Assembly (NCBI GenBank): GCA_037178625.1
Contig: CM074136.1
Coordinates: forward strand, 248,001-312,000
DNA length: 64,000 bases
DNA from: Skeletonema tropicum
Lineage: Eukaryota > Bacillariophyta > Thalassiosirophyceae > Thalassiosirales > Thalassiosiraceae
Reading direction: 5' to 3'
The notes under the pieces were generated by a model that did no database searches, had not been told where the DNA came from, and saw only the letters and a list, made by a program, of their open reading frames with translations. The translations under genes and the position numbers were made by a program. Positions 49,428 to 61,011 of this stretch are shown one piece after another (position 1 is the first letter of the stretch; each line of letters starts with the position of its first letter).

Positions 49428-49620
49428 CACTTTGCAAAATGATGTTTTGACATCTGTGGCTATTGAAAAAAGCCATCTAATCTCAGAGGTTACAGAGATC
49501 CGGCCGTCCCTCAAAATTAAAATCCTCGCGCAAAAAATATTTTGGGATAAATTTCGATTGATCTCTGTTCCGAGGCCTACAGCGTGGGACGGACAGGAAT
49601 TTCGAACGAAATGACGGGTA
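49428..49620 (+). repeat. Inverted-repeat module flanking the retrotransposon locus (right copy)
   Basis: Matches the reverse complement of 39025-39220 (AAAATGATGTTTTGACATCT; GAGGTTACAGAGATCCG; GAGGCCTACAGCGTGG). The two copies are 10.2 kb apart and enclose the whole retrotransposon locus. Confidence 0.6.
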
Positions 49621-49905
49621 CGATAGCTCTGCTTCGCTCGACTAACCAACTTTAAAAAAGCTCAAGCTCGACCGAAGCTTGGATTAAAGCTAGAGCGTTA
49701 GTTAGCGAGACGAGGCCAACGTGTGTAGTGAGTCGAATGAGTTGCTCGGCACATGAATCACACCGGAATCTCATTCTACATCCTTTTGCGAGTATGCCAT
49801 GTATTCGTCCGCTGTTGTGGCTATCATACTTTTCGAGATATGGTCATTTCAAATTTTTTATTCGGCTGTTGGCTGCCGACGGATGTTTGATGTGCATGTA
49901 TGCTA

Positions 49906-50841
49906 TTAGTCGTTATTACTATCCCTGCGTGCGAGGTAGTTGTTGACCTCTGCTTGCATTTCATCAGATCGTGGTTGAACCGTGTTGATTTTTGTCCACG
50001 TTGTACCTCCAGCTCTTACCTTATCATCGCGAGCAAGTATCGCAGCCTCGTCCTTTCTTAGTTCATCCTTCATCTGGGCAAGTGCCATTGTCATCAGAGG
50101 TTCTTCATTCAATTTCAGCTCTTTGCCATCAAGTTTGATTCTACGATGAGCAATCTCTTTTCGCACAATTTCTTCGTTCTTTCGGATCGCGGCAAAGTGA
50201 ATGAGTGGTATGCCTCCTCCCACAGAAACAGGAATATCAATCTTTCCGCTGCGTTGAGCCTTGGTGATGTTCCTCGGCTTTTCAGTGGCAGCCTCAAATT
50301 CTTCTACTTTCGTCTCCCTTTCGACAGCGCTTGTTTTCTTGTTGGGATTACGGTAATGGTCAACGATCTCATTGAGCGTCTCGTTCCCAACTTCCGCCAC
50401 TGCTACCTCGGCTTCTTCAAAGAGTCCCTGAACATGAGCGAAGAGGCCAGTATTGCGTTCCGCACCATTCACTCGTTTGACTTTCAGCTTTTCTTTCATG
50501 GTTGGCTTTTCTTCTCTCTTCTTGTCGACAGACTCGCGATTGAAGGGTAGGTTGGAGATGGAGTTAACGACCACACGAGCAGTCCTTCGATTCTCTTTCA
50601 CATTCGTCCTTGACATGAAGTTGATATTTTGCACCATCCACTCTACCCATTGCTGGTTCAAAGCATGGGGAACAATTACTTCACAGATTTGACGGCGGAC
50701 AGGTTCATAATCCCCTTCCTGCCAAGTTGATTTATCAAGGAAGTTTATCACACTCTCTGCTAGAAGTGGATCGATGATTTTTGCAATGAATGGATCTTTC
50801 AATATCTCGACCGGATTGGAATTCTGTGTCGCGCACATCAT
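49906..50841 (-). CDS. Hypothetical protein, 311 residues
   Basis: ATG at 50841 (MMCATQNSNPVEILKDPF). An N-terminal helical domain (IIDPLLAESVINFLDKS, VRRQICEVIVPHALNQQWVE, MVQNINFM), a basic linker (KKREEKPTMKEKLKVKRV), then a Glu/Lys-rich helical C-terminus with EEIVRKEIAHRRIKLDGKEL and MALAQMKDELRKDEAAILAR. No catalytic motif or membrane segment. It is a continuous, intronless frame with good protein character, but I recognise no family. It could belong to a mobile element, given the surroundings. Confidence 0.55.
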   Translation of the reverse strand: MMCATQNSNPVEILKDPFIAKIIDPLLAESVINFLDKSTWQEGDYEPVRRQICEVIVPHALNQQWVEWMVQNINFMSRTNVKENRRTARVVVNSISNLPFNRESVDKKREEKPTMKEKLKVKRVNGAERNTGLFAHVQGLFEEAEVAVAEVGNETLNEIVDHYRNPNKKTSAVERETKVEEFEAATEKPRNITKAQRSGKIDIPVSVGGGIPLIHFAAIRKNEEIVRKEIAHRRIKLDGKELKLNEEPLMTMALAQMKDELRKDEAAILARDDKVRAGGTTWTKINTVQPRSDEMQAEVNNYLARRDSNND

Positions 50842-51379
50842 GACCTCGCCTATGCAGACTTCATGGCTTTCGCCGTATGTCCAAGCTTCGGTAGAAGATT
50901 AGAGCTGTAGTATCTTTTGATTATGGTGGTGATGGATACTTAGAGGGAGGTGGCTCAAATTTTGCTGCGGTGTTTCTCCTCCTCCTCCTCTATTAAAGTA
51001 ACTTGGAAGATAATTGTAAACATTTATTTGAGATTATTGTCTACGGAACGAATTCATTATTGAAATGCATTTCTTGTGTCGTCCATATAGAAATAAATTG
51101 AGTCTCCTGAGCATTTGAGTGTTAGTAGAGTAGTTCCATTCCTTCATCTTTCTTACACTTTCGGAGTTTATCATCATCATCGCTATTGCTACCATCCGCA
51201 ACTCCAACGGAGCAAAAGCACAGTGAAGAAATTCTCACCCCTTTCTATCATGAAGTTGCGCACATCTTTCGCCGACACGCTTGTCTCTTCAAGCCAAAGA
51301 TATGCATCGGTATTCCTGCCAATGACACGCCTGCTGAGCGAAGAGAACTTTGCTTCGTGATCCTGCTGGTTCACTTAGA

Positions 51380-51490
51380 TTCTAGCATGCATAGCGTAGA
51401 CAAATTGATGATCACACGGCATAGCGATGACTTGATCATAGGTATTTGCGATTGCTGGCTACAGCAGGCGCACATCAAGCCTCCATGAGG
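51380..51490 (-). pseudogene. RING-like zinc-binding fragment, frameshifted
   Basis: Minus strand: GGLMCACCS in one frame and ANTYDQVIAMPCDHQFVYA in the next, matching the element-borne sequence GLECACCNEAIANTDDHVFI near 61145-61250. A frameshift lies between the CxCC and PCxH parts. Confidence 0.45.
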
Positions 51491-51890
51491 AATGGCAATT
51501 TTCAATCTAAAGACACCACCACCTTCTGTCAACATTTCGAAGTTTATTGCTCCTTCCAATATCACTGCCGCTGTTGAGAAGGGAGTAATGAAGTGCTCTA
51601 ACGAGTTACAAAATAAGGCACCACTTCGCTGTGTTACACCTGCTAAGAAGAAGACAAAGAGTAATGCAAACAAAAGCAACAGCCAACAACAACTCCGACA
51701 CTAAACAACGTACCAAACCGCAGCAGCAAGAGAACGAGCAAGATGCGATTCTTTTATTGTGCCCGGGTAAGCTACTTATCAAAAAGTATCTTCTTCATGT
51801 GAAAGAAGTTTCTCCGATCCGATTCTTTGATCCCCCGAATAGCAGGTTAACTCTTCTTGTCTTATCTACGTGGTGTCACAAGCAGAAAGC

Positions 51891-51953
51891 AGACAGTTCA
51901 AGAAGTTGTGAATTAATTCTGATCATAAATAAGCCTTACTATCGCATGCAATG
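51891..51953. repeat. ~63 bp direct repeat (second copy 55437-55504)
   Basis: Shared GCAGACAGTTCAAGAAGTTG through CATAAATAAGCCTTACTATC. The two copies bracket the DIRS-like remnant. Confidence 0.7.
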
Positions 51954-52817
51954 ATGTAATGCAAAAAATACTGAGTACAATGGGTGGGTGGGAAAAATAA
52001 AATATGAGTTCCTGCGTCAGTATTTCCAAGTGTTGATCATGTCCTCGGTATTAACAAATCCCAGGAGTTCCTTTCCCAATCAAATATTGACATGGTGTGT
52101 TGAAGCTAGCGTGTGTGTTGGTGTGCCGAAGGAGTGAGCAACATTGCCTGCCGATTTGCTGAGCAATGTATGCGCGGCATCTGCCGGCGTCACTTGCCAA
52201 TTTTGGTGAGCAACGTTGTCTTGTTGCTTGCTACCAATTTTGATGAGCAATGCTGCACCTTTTCTGTTCCTTGTTGCCATCTGTTCACTTTCACGATTGC
52301 TCCATGCCCGCTCTCGCCATCCTCATTAACTGAGTGCCGTTCGCTATTTGTTTGTGTCCTCTCTCTCTTCATCGACGTCATTACCGAATGCCGGACCCTC
52401 TCTACTTGTTGTGTCGACCGGTCCAAATTCCGTGCTTCCGTCTCTTCATCGTTCAGGCCAGATTTGTTGCATGATCAAGCCGAGAACTTGTACTAAAATC
52501 AGCCTATTACTTGACTTAGTCTCTATAGATACCGTAGGGGAAAATTGGACCCAACTTTTCTCCTCCCATTGCTACAAAGTTCATCGCTTCACAGACATCT
52601 CCTATTGGGATACCTTCACTGTTTGGAATACAGGCCAGGGCTTGTCGTCCAAGCGCTGAACCCCAACGAATTAATTCGTTAGGGCCTGTGGGAGGATGCG
52701 TAATCGCTATCCTGCAACCTCAAACCTGCCAGTAGTATTCCCGACGGATAGTCCCGTGCACGACTGAACCCAGCAATATTGGAAAGACAAAGCTTCGCAT
52801 TATAACCCCCCCGGTAC

Positions 52818-53690
52818 CTACAGATTCCTTGAATATTCAAAAGTTGCCTCCACTGCTGTCAACGCTTGAGTGTAAACTTGTCGCATCTCCAGCCCCGGCT
52901 CCGCACCCCGAGGCGCCTCGCGCTTCCTCCATCGATTAACCAAGTTGATGGTGGCTGCTGGTGTCTTGTTGTTGTGTGCTTGAGTGGTTGATCCTCGCCT
53001 CAAAGACCGACGTAGATTGTAATCTTCCACCTCGACCTTGCTGGAAAAGGCTTGAGGACTCCTTTCCATGGCCATTTGCACGAACTCCTGGAAGGTTGCA
53101 TTGAAATCTTTCATCTTTGCCTTCTTCCCCTCCTCATTTACGAAAAGAGGACCTTCCTCCACACGATCCTCCTCAAGCCTCAATCGCACTAACCTATGCA
53201 ACCACCTTCTCACCTTTATCCCACTGTTAGTTTCATCCACCACAGGGACCAAGTGCCACTTGAGTTTGTTCTCTCCCTTGAACAACCCCCTCAGGGTCAT
53301 CATGATAAAGCCTTTCATCATCGTCTCCTTCCAGAATGTCATTAGCCCCCTCAAAGACACTAAGGGCACTTCCTCACCTCTCAGCGAAGCGCAGTACCCT
53401 ACAACAATGAAGGCCATCACATTGGCTATCGCCTCTTTGCAGTCCCTTTTCTGCCTCCCTCCAGTTGGAAGACTCCCGACTGCATTCCTCCTCCCAAGAA
53501 CCCGCCGAATACACCAACTTATCCTCTTCCCACACCGTCGATCCAAAACCTCTGCCACTTGCGTCGCCAGCCAAGTACAAAGCAGTCACTGAGCCCTCGC
53601 TCACAGAAAGATTGACCCTTCCAGCAGGCCTAGCGCCGATGGCTCCTGCTTGAGATCGAGAGCCATTTGATCAGCTAACCGTATCTTGTC
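52818..53690 (-). pseudogene. DIRS-like RNase H - tyrosine recombinase remnant (internally deleted)
   Basis: Upstream frame: LYLAGDASGRGFGSTVW and AGSWEEECSRESSNWREAE, matching the RNase H part of DIRS-type retrotransposons. It is followed, after a frame change and an apparent deletion, by a tyrosine recombinase frame: VVGYCASLRGEEVPLVSLRG (first catalytic Arg), RRSLRRGSTTQAHN (HxxR-like box) and EMRQVYTQALTAVEATFEY (candidate Tyr), stop at 52818. In complete DIRS elements the RNase H and recombinase are separated by a longer region, missing here. The RT upstream is degenerate. Confidence 0.65.
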
Positions 53691-55060
53691 TTTCACTGTC
53701 GAACCAATCTCAACCCTTCTTAACAAGCACCTAGCCAATCTCACCCAACATTCTGACAACCTGGGGCACTCCACCTGCTACGAACCGATTATCAGTATCA
53801 CCGTCGCCAACCAATCATTCGAATCATCCTTTCCTCCAAAACCCCATCTACCTTCCTCCAAATTCACTCTCTTGTTGACAGACGATGAAGATAATTTCTT
53901 TTTCATCTCGGCAATTCTAGCTTCCACCAGTGAGGAACCAACTTGATGGGCTGATCTGCAACACCAGCGGATTCCAAGGCAGTGATTCGTTTCTCTAGCT
54001 CCAGTTTGCGGTTTGAAGGAGGTCAAGAGAAGCCTCCTCCAGTAGGCACTGATGAAACCAGCTTGAAGTTGCATTAGATCGGCAACACGCTTCCCCATTA
54101 CGTCGCAGCATGTACACCAAAACCACCGTTCACACCCGAAGGACGTATGCAATGGAATTTTTGCTTCCAGGGCTCAGTCCATCAACGAAGGGCGTATGCA
54201 ATGGAATTCTTGCTTTCAGGGCTCAGTCCATCAACAGAAACGGCAAATTCAGAATGCAATACTCCGAAGACAAGTCTCTTCAATCCCGAGCTTGCTCAAG
54301 AGCCGCATATCGCTCTTCCACCAAAACGTCGTTACCATCAACCGCTTGTGACCGAAAGTTTGCCAGTACCTCCGTCACAAGGTCAGAACCTTGAACCCCC
54401 CTGTCCAATCCCACCAAGTCGCCTCCAAAACTCTCCCTAACGCTTAACTTCCCTGATGACTCCACCCTCTTCTCTCCCTCCCTCTAGACTTCCGTATCGC
54501 CTCCAAAACTCCCTAACGCTTCCTTCCCTGTAGGTCTGCCTTCCTTCTACAGTCCATATATATCTCCCTCCATGGTTCCCTTTTTCTCCGACTTTCCAAC
54601 AAACTACCCTCTTGGGTCGAGCTCTATCTCTCATGACTCTCAAATACTTGCATAGAGATCTTGTGACAATTCTCCTCCGCCAGAGCAACTGTCAAGAGTT
54701 CCGAAACACTTCTAAACCTTATCTCCATCTCGGCAACGAAGACTAGTCATCCATCCCAAACTGGTCCCTCCACCAGCTAGTATCCATCGGCTCCAAACCT
54801 TGATCTACCCTGCTCAACATCCACATCTCATACCACAATTCCGTTGGCACCGCTGCCTCATCTGCCTTTAGTCCATCCTCATGCCCCCTAAAGACATTTC
54901 GTCCTTCTTTGCTGCGCTGCATTCGCGCCATAACCTCACGGTGCGCTTTTCTTTCCTCCATACCATCACTGTTATCCGACGCAGTCGAGTCCCAACCCCC
55001 CCGGCAACAAATGGTCAGCCCCAAGATGTAAAACCTTCCCAGGATGACCTTCAGCAAGAC
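53691..55060 (-). pseudogene. Degenerate upstream part of the DIRS-like element
   Basis: Minus-strand frames with protein character but breaks: MGKRVADLMQLQAGFISAYW (about 54085) and REVMARMQRSKEGRNVFRGH, then GLEPMDTSWWRDQFGMDD ending near 54743. These resemble the gag-like or RT-proximal part of the same element. A 49 bp tandem duplication (54145-54242) lies inside. Confidence 0.4.
54145..54242. repeat. 49 bp tandem duplication, two copies
   Basis: GTATGCAATGGAATT...CAGGGCTCAGTCCATCAAC occurs at 54145 and 54194 with three substitutions. The 49-base period is not a multiple of three, so it shifts any reading frame through it. Confidence 0.8.
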
Positions 55061-55865
55061 TCATCAACAGATTTTCCCCGCCTGAACCCTTCGTCTTGCC
55101 GCCTCCTGCACCAGGCTTGGTGCAGAACTTTTCCTACCACCCACCTTCAAACCTCACACCAACCCTAAACCAGACAGGACAACCGCGCTTGGATCCATTC
55201 TTCAGACCCATTGTCACTCCCTGCTCTCCTCCAGTTACCATCCCACCTTGATGGTCGCGTTGGGTTCCTACTTCATCTAAGGTTGTAAAAGTAAGACACA
55301 AGAGTGAATCCGTCAGTCATTTATCCAAATTCACACTGAAACCCAAAATCCGACTCCAACAACCTCTTCTCATCTTCCCCTGGATTTGAAAACCCTCCTG
55401 GCCACCAGTATCTCAGGCACACTAACGGAACTTCACAAGCAGACAGTTCAAGAAGTTGTGAATTAAATTCTGATATCATAAATAAGCCTTACTATCGCAT
55501 GCAATTGACCTTTCCACAGCGGGCACGCCCAGTGGGCTAAGCAGTCTCATCTTCTTTTTCCCCGATTCTCTGGAAATCTGTGTACATACATATCGATTTT
55601 TTCACATTTTGTTAGTGATTTTAGTTAGAGAGCAGCTCTGACCGCCAAAATTAAGTTTCAGAGAAGTGGTCTATATGCTAGCCCCGAGATACTATCCTTT
55701 AGGTGACTATTATGTGAGTATATTAAATGCTTGCTATGCTGTTATGAAAGCGTATATTTTCGTCGAGATATATGCATTTGAAGGTGCCCTCTAACTTGGT
55801 GCTAGCTAGGTATGATGGCTGATGGCCTAAGTTTTTTACATGGCAAAAAGCTAGTGTACTCTCGC
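55061..55865. other. Non-coding; second copy of the 63 bp direct repeat
   Basis: Holds 55437-55504 (copy of 51891-51953). No gene seen. Confidence 0.5.
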
Positions 55866-56206
55866 GAGCAGTCGACGTGAGAGTTGTGGTGCCACGCCAC
55901 AACAAACATAAAGTGATTTCAATGAACTGACCTCGAGTCTACAATACTCAGCAAGTATTTTTTGTAGTTAGGATAGTTGAGTACTCCTAATTTTCTAAGT
56001 TATTAACATTATTTGCGAAGAAGGAGTAAATAAATAAGATGGTTGTACGCAAGATGCTGTCTTCAGAAATAGGAGAGTCTTGAAGAGGACATACTTAAAA
56101 ACTCGCTTGGCAGGCAGAAACCAGTGAGCTTGTGAGAAAGTGCACTTGTCACAAACGGAAGACCGAATCTTCCACCTTCCATCCCTTCGATGAGCTTCGA
56201 TGACAA
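55866..56206. repeat. Dispersed repeat (second copy of 37989-38312)
   Basis: Same start and end phrases as the 38 kb copy; differs by small insertions. Free of the retrotransposon that abuts the other copy, so it supplies an uninterrupted version for comparison. Confidence 0.8.
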
Positions 56207-56264
56207 TCTGCAACAAAGAACATTATCCTCTTACGGAGGGGTTTTTAATCACCCAATAGACAGG

Positions 56265-58467
56265 TTAAGAGAGGATCTGCGTAAATACGCTAGAAGGAGG
56301 CCAGATTTGAATTCCGCGGAACGGAGGAACCGGCGATTCCCAACGCGCGAACGAGCCCACGCGTCGCGCGAACAAGCCCACGCGTGTGTACACACCTCCA
56401 AGCAAATACTTAGCGATCATACGAGAACTTTCTCGTAATTAGCGATCGACATACCAGAGTCTACGTGGACACGTAGAATTCCCATTTCGACGCAAGTGCT
56501 CCGAATCACTCCGGAGGCACGCCAAAATGATCGCAGGTAGCGGATGGAGCGGATGAGCTTTCAATGGCTCTCTCCTTCCCCATTTCCCCTGCGCCTCGTC
56601 GCGCCACTTTCTTTACCATTTTGACTTCTTCGGGAGTACCAATTGAGATGGATTCCCAATTGTTCTCTGTTCCAATGCTTCTGCAGTCATCGGTCATACA
56701 TAATACGCACTTTTTGCAAAAAGATGCAACTCAGAATTCAACTTATCGTGTAGTGAAATACTCTAAGCCCTTTCATCGTGACATCACCATCACCGAACAC
56801 ACAAGCAAGATGATGATGACGCTTCTGCGCCGACGAGAGGCAACAAACAAGTGGGAAGTGCTGGACGAATAATAAAAGATTATCTCCTCTCTCAAGTCTC
56901 TCCTACGGATCAAATTCTGAACACAGCACTCTCGTGTAACCACCGTATTTACTCAAATAATGCACAGACATCACTTTTTGTGTGCTGGCACCACAACTCT
57001 CACGTCGACTGCTGCTACACCCTAGACGATTGGCATGCAATCGAACCAAAATACACGGAGAACATGTGTAATGTTGCCGACAATATGGTGCTTTTTGAAA
57101 CGCCGTCGATCTCGAATAAACACTCAACACGTGATGATGCTTTTTGACGTCGCTCGACATCAACCATATAAGATACGTTGGGTGAAGCTACCGTCTCTTC
57201 TCGCAGTATATTTATTCATATAATAGTTCATACTGATCTGCTCCGAAACAGGATGGATTTTTGTGGGCGTTGGGGGCTGCGTCGTTCGCGTATGCATGTT
57301 GCTTTGTCGCTAATGAAAGAGAGCACATATCCGTCCAAAATCTGTCCACACACAACAATCAGCATGTAATATGAACAACATCGGCAATGGCACATAGAGA
57401 AAACTCTATTTCAGCCGGCTTGAGGCTCTGTGTCAGCAGAGAAGGTTGTGTAGTGTAATATGAATGTATACATTGCAAGCATTTCTGATGCACAAGTTTA
57501 GAAAAGAAGGTGCAAGCAGATGAGAAATTAGGTGGCCATGAAAGCCTCAATCCTGAACCAGAGAGTGCAAGCAGGTGTAGGAAGAGTAGGAATACTTAAT
57601 GCATTAGATTATTATTGCTGTTCTTGGCAGTACTTGCTCATTCGTCATCACTTATGTACTAGAGGCAGGAGAACGGCGACATGCAGGATCTTCTAGCGTA
57701 TTTAGTCTACATAGGAACTAGTATTTTTGAGTTGAATATTCAACTCAAAAAATTCAACTCAAAATTCAACTCGTCGCATGGGCGAAAAGCTCGAAATTAG
57801 TGCGTGAAAAGGTGCTTTTTGGACCTTCTTGAAAACATTTTGGACGAAATTCAATTCGTCTACAGGGAGAGCTACGTGGGATCCCAGTACGGTCAAGGCG
57901 TGCAACTCGAGTTGAATTTCGGGCTGAATACTGTCTCATGTCCCCCTAATTCCACCGTGGAAGACCACGTCAATCAGGATCCAAAGATCCTCAAAATCGC
58001 AAGCAGTCTCCTCAGTTTTGTTTTCGACAAGCAAAAACATTGCAATCGAGAACACCTCTAGTATTATCACCGATTTTGATAGCCATTGAAAGTTTTCCCC
58101 ACCCACCCAGCCCTTTTCTTACCCACCCTCCCTATCGGTCGGCCTGCTGGGGCCACAACGATTGGGACCTTAATCCCAAAGTAGTTCTAATGGTATAGAC
58201 AGCCCAATTTGTCATGCAACTTGGACTGTCCCCTTTTCCATAATTGTCCCAGACTGTCCTTAAGATCTTTTGTGTAGTTGTCAGTGAAGTAGCAATCTGA
58301 CGCGCAACGAGTTTTTCCACCGCCCCGATGGAAAACAGGGGTATGTGCCCCCTTCAAGAATCATCGGTTTGATTTATGATAGATATCAGTGATTATGGAG
58401 ATTAAAGGGGTCTAAAAGCGTCTTTCGTTCCGCATGTGGCCTCTTTCTTACACAGATCCTCTCTTAA
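56265..58467. mobile_element. Candidate 2.2 kb inverted-repeat element
   Basis: TTAAGAGAGGATCTG at 56265-56279 is perfectly inverted at 58453-58467, and similarity continues imperfectly inward (GTAA, GGCC, GGAACG). The interior has plus-strand frames at 56564-56872 and 57804-58061 with no recognisable domain. No target duplication. Could be a non-autonomous transposon. Confidence 0.45.
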
Positions 58468-58737
58468 ATTTGAACTTGAACTTTCTGCTTTTGAATTTGA
58501 CACCTAAGACAAAATAATGTCTCCAGAACAAAACTACTTATCGTACACTTTCGTCGAATGTAATGGATCCCCCGTGCGTGATGATGAAAAATTTCATATT
58601 TACAGCACCTACTTAATTATGGATCGCAGAAGAGCAACACAGCAACACACGAGCATTTACAATTACTCATTATTCTCATTATTTGTACTTCTACCTCACT
58701 CTAGAGAGGCTATTGCACATCTCCACAACAATTTCGT

Positions 58738-59413
58738 CATGAACACCACAACATACCATCCAAAGTCTGGCGATGACAGTCGTCTCATTGCCTCCTCTAA
58801 AGCTCCTGCTTCCGACGAGGAGGCGACAGAGGCAAAGATCTCTACGTTGGATATGCTCCGGGTTCGCATGGCTTCTGAATGTAGCTTTCCGCCCACTGGT
58901 CTCGACAAAGCCACAGGTGTCACCGCTACTGATGTCGACGCCTATTCCATCAAAGGAAGTGACATGGACATGCACGTACTGCATATTCCGACAAAGAAAG
59001 AGAATGATGAACCAGGTCCCGCTCTACCCACTCTAAATCCAGTATCTTGTGCCTCAGGATATGCCCTAATCAGCAGCGGATTCGAAGGCAATCATTCGCC
59101 CACCGGTCTCTCCAAATCTACCACTGCTGCCGATACGAGAGAAGGAAGTGGCATGGCCATGCAATCAATGCGCATTCCGATAAAGAGTGAGGATTGTGAA
59201 CCAGGCCCTACTCTTAACCCAGCATCTTGTGCCTCAGGACTTGCCCTACTCAGCGGCGAAGGCCTACCAGGAGGAGAAGGCGACGATTGGATCTCTGATC
59301 TATCTATGACTGCGCTCATGGAGAGAATTAATGGTCGTCAAGGCAACACCCACGGGCGAAATTCGTCGCAAAGTAATGAAGACTGGGACGATCTTCACTA
59401 CCCGCAAGCTTAG
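58738..59413 (+). CDS. Hypothetical protein with an internal duplication
   Basis: The frame is open from 58517, but the protein-like part starts at ATG 58738 (MNTTTYHPKSGDDSRLIASS), about 224 residues; I prefer that start. After ISTLDMLRVRM there are two related halves: GSDMDMHVLHIPTKKENDEP...LNPVSCASGYAL and GSGMAMQSMRIPIKSEDCEP...LNPASCASGLAL. The C-terminus is Ser/Asp-rich with LSMTALMERINGR. No known domain, no signal or membrane segment. Status as a gene rests on the long frame and duplication pattern. Confidence 0.5.
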
Positions 59414-59532
59414 GAGAATATGTTTTTGCGTGGTAGCAGCACTATATGAGATTCGTTTGGCAGATTGGCAATGTGAATTAGTACTTAGGTTTGCAGTGAT
59501 TGAGCGCAGCCTCCATAAGGAGTTGTATCTAG

Positions 59533-59628
59533 CTATTAAAGTAATTTGGAAGATAATTGTAAACATTTATTTGAGATTATTGTCTAGGAACGAATTCATT
59601 ATTGAAATGCATTCCTTGTGTCGTCCAT
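59533..59628. repeat. ~95 bp repeat shared with 50990-51080
   Basis: Shared AGATAATTGTAAACATTTAT and GAACGAATTCATTATTGAAA, same orientation. Non-coding. Confidence 0.75.
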
Positions 59629-60067
59629 CTGAATCTGTCCAAATGAAGCATGTTATTGTCACTCCACTCGACGTAGGTTACTTTGTATCGTGGCATTAAT
59701 GTAGCCCGGAATTACTGAGAAGAAAGTCTGATTGAAAAATTGATACTTTTGAACTTAAAATACAACACATTGTTACAGAACCTTAAGATAAGTGTGGAGA
59801 GAAGTTATCTTCTCGTTAGTAGCATTAGACCTCCAGAATTCATCAATCGGAACCCCCACGGAGAAAAGTAGTGGTAGGAATCTACTTTCCATCCAAAATG
59901 GTACAATAGGGACACCTACCTGCCCTGTTTCACAGTCGGAAGCGACACTTGATACTGTACTTGATGCCACGCCACGCACAGATAGATACGCCATGCATCC
60001 GCACGGTGCGCCCGCCAACTACCTAAAAGTTATAAAAGTAAGCAGCGTGTCACTCGTGGCGGTGCAA

Positions 60068-60443
60068 CAAGTTTTACTCTTAGCTGAAATAGGCCAAATA
60101 GGCTCCAAATAGGCCATAAGTAATCACACGATTTAAAACTCATAGCAAGCACTCGACGAATCGGCTGCTAACAAAAGGAGTAAGATGGGTCACTCACGGG
60201 TCACGAGAAATATTTTTCACAGATCACGTGAAACGTGACAACCCATCACGCGACCCCTCATCACGTGAAGAACGTGACCCACACACTGAGCATCTGCTTG
60301 GCGTGTATATAGGCGTATCGGGATATATAGCGGGCGCGTGGGCGTGCCAACAAGAGGGGCTGGTTTGACAGGAGGCTTGAAGGGAGTGCACAAGTTTTAC
60401 TCTCAGCTGAAATAGGCCAAATAGGCTCCAAATAGGCCATAAG
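60068..60443. repeat. Direct repeat pair bracketing a CACGTG-rich block
   Basis: CAAGTTTTACTCT-AGCTGAAA and AGGCTCCAAATAGGCCATAA recur at 60069-60119 and 60391-60443. Between them is the 60126-60389 block, which also occurs at 63667-63927. Confidence 0.7.
60126..60389. repeat. ~262 bp direct repeat rich in CACGTG/GTCACG motifs (second copy 63667-63927)
   Basis: Near identical over the full length, beginning CACACGATTTAAAACTCATA and ending GGAGGCTTGAAGGGAG. Contains repeated GTCACG, TCACGTGA and CGTGAC motifs in both orientations, resembling clustered binding sites. The copies sit on either side of the TIR element at 60814-63354. Confidence 0.85.
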
Positions 60444-61011
60444 GCTGCTTGCAGTCGTTGGGTTCTAATCCAGAGTTCGCATTTTAGGCAAGCGATGTGA
60501 CAAAAACCTGTAGGGAAGTTGAAGTTGAGATTTGATCCCTGGTCGCAAATTCAGGAGCAGGGGCTCAAAAAAGGCAATTTTGAGGCTGCTCGCAGTCGTC
60601 TGGTATCAAAACTTGGTTGGGTACCGCGTAATTCAGGCGCTGGGTGCCGGATAACCTGCTTTGCTTCAACTTTGCCTTTTGCGTCACATGTTCTGCAGTC
60701 GTTGAAGGGCTTCGCTTCCGAGCTCCCCGGCCGCAGTCTCCAGGCAGTCTCCTACTTACTCAATCCATCTCACAAAAACAATAAAACTCACAGAGATTAC
60801 AAATTCGTGCGACAGCTGGCGTTTTAAACGCCAGTAGAATCACCGTCGCACTTTTTAAATATTTGATGAACGCTACTAAAACTCGCTTAAAGCTAGTAAA
60901 CAAGCTTGACTTTAGACCTCTGGAAATCATCCATCGGAACCCCTACGGAGAAAAGTAGCGGTAGGAATCTATTCTCCATCCAAAACGGTAGGGACACCAC
61001 CCCTATCAACC

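Larger units (their letters stand above)
50842..52817. other. Repeat-rich stretch with remnants only
   Basis: Contains a ~90 bp repeat at 50990-51080 also found at 59533-59628, a frameshifted RING-like fragment on the minus strand at about 51380-51490 (GLMCACCS then MPCDHQFVYA), a Lys-rich plus-strand frame 51492-51704 (KAPLRCVTPAKKKTKSNANK) of uncertain status, and the first copy of a 63 bp direct repeat at 51891-51953. No complete gene. Confidence 0.5.

Noticed and set aside
37989..56206. 37989 and 55866 repeats as LTRs of one element
   Set aside because: They are 17.9 kb apart with two unrelated retrotransposons and host-like genes between them; a dispersed repeat is simpler.
60450..60490. 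tRNA-like GGTTCTAATCC phrase
   Set aside because: No acceptor stem, D-arm or anticodon arm could be built around it.
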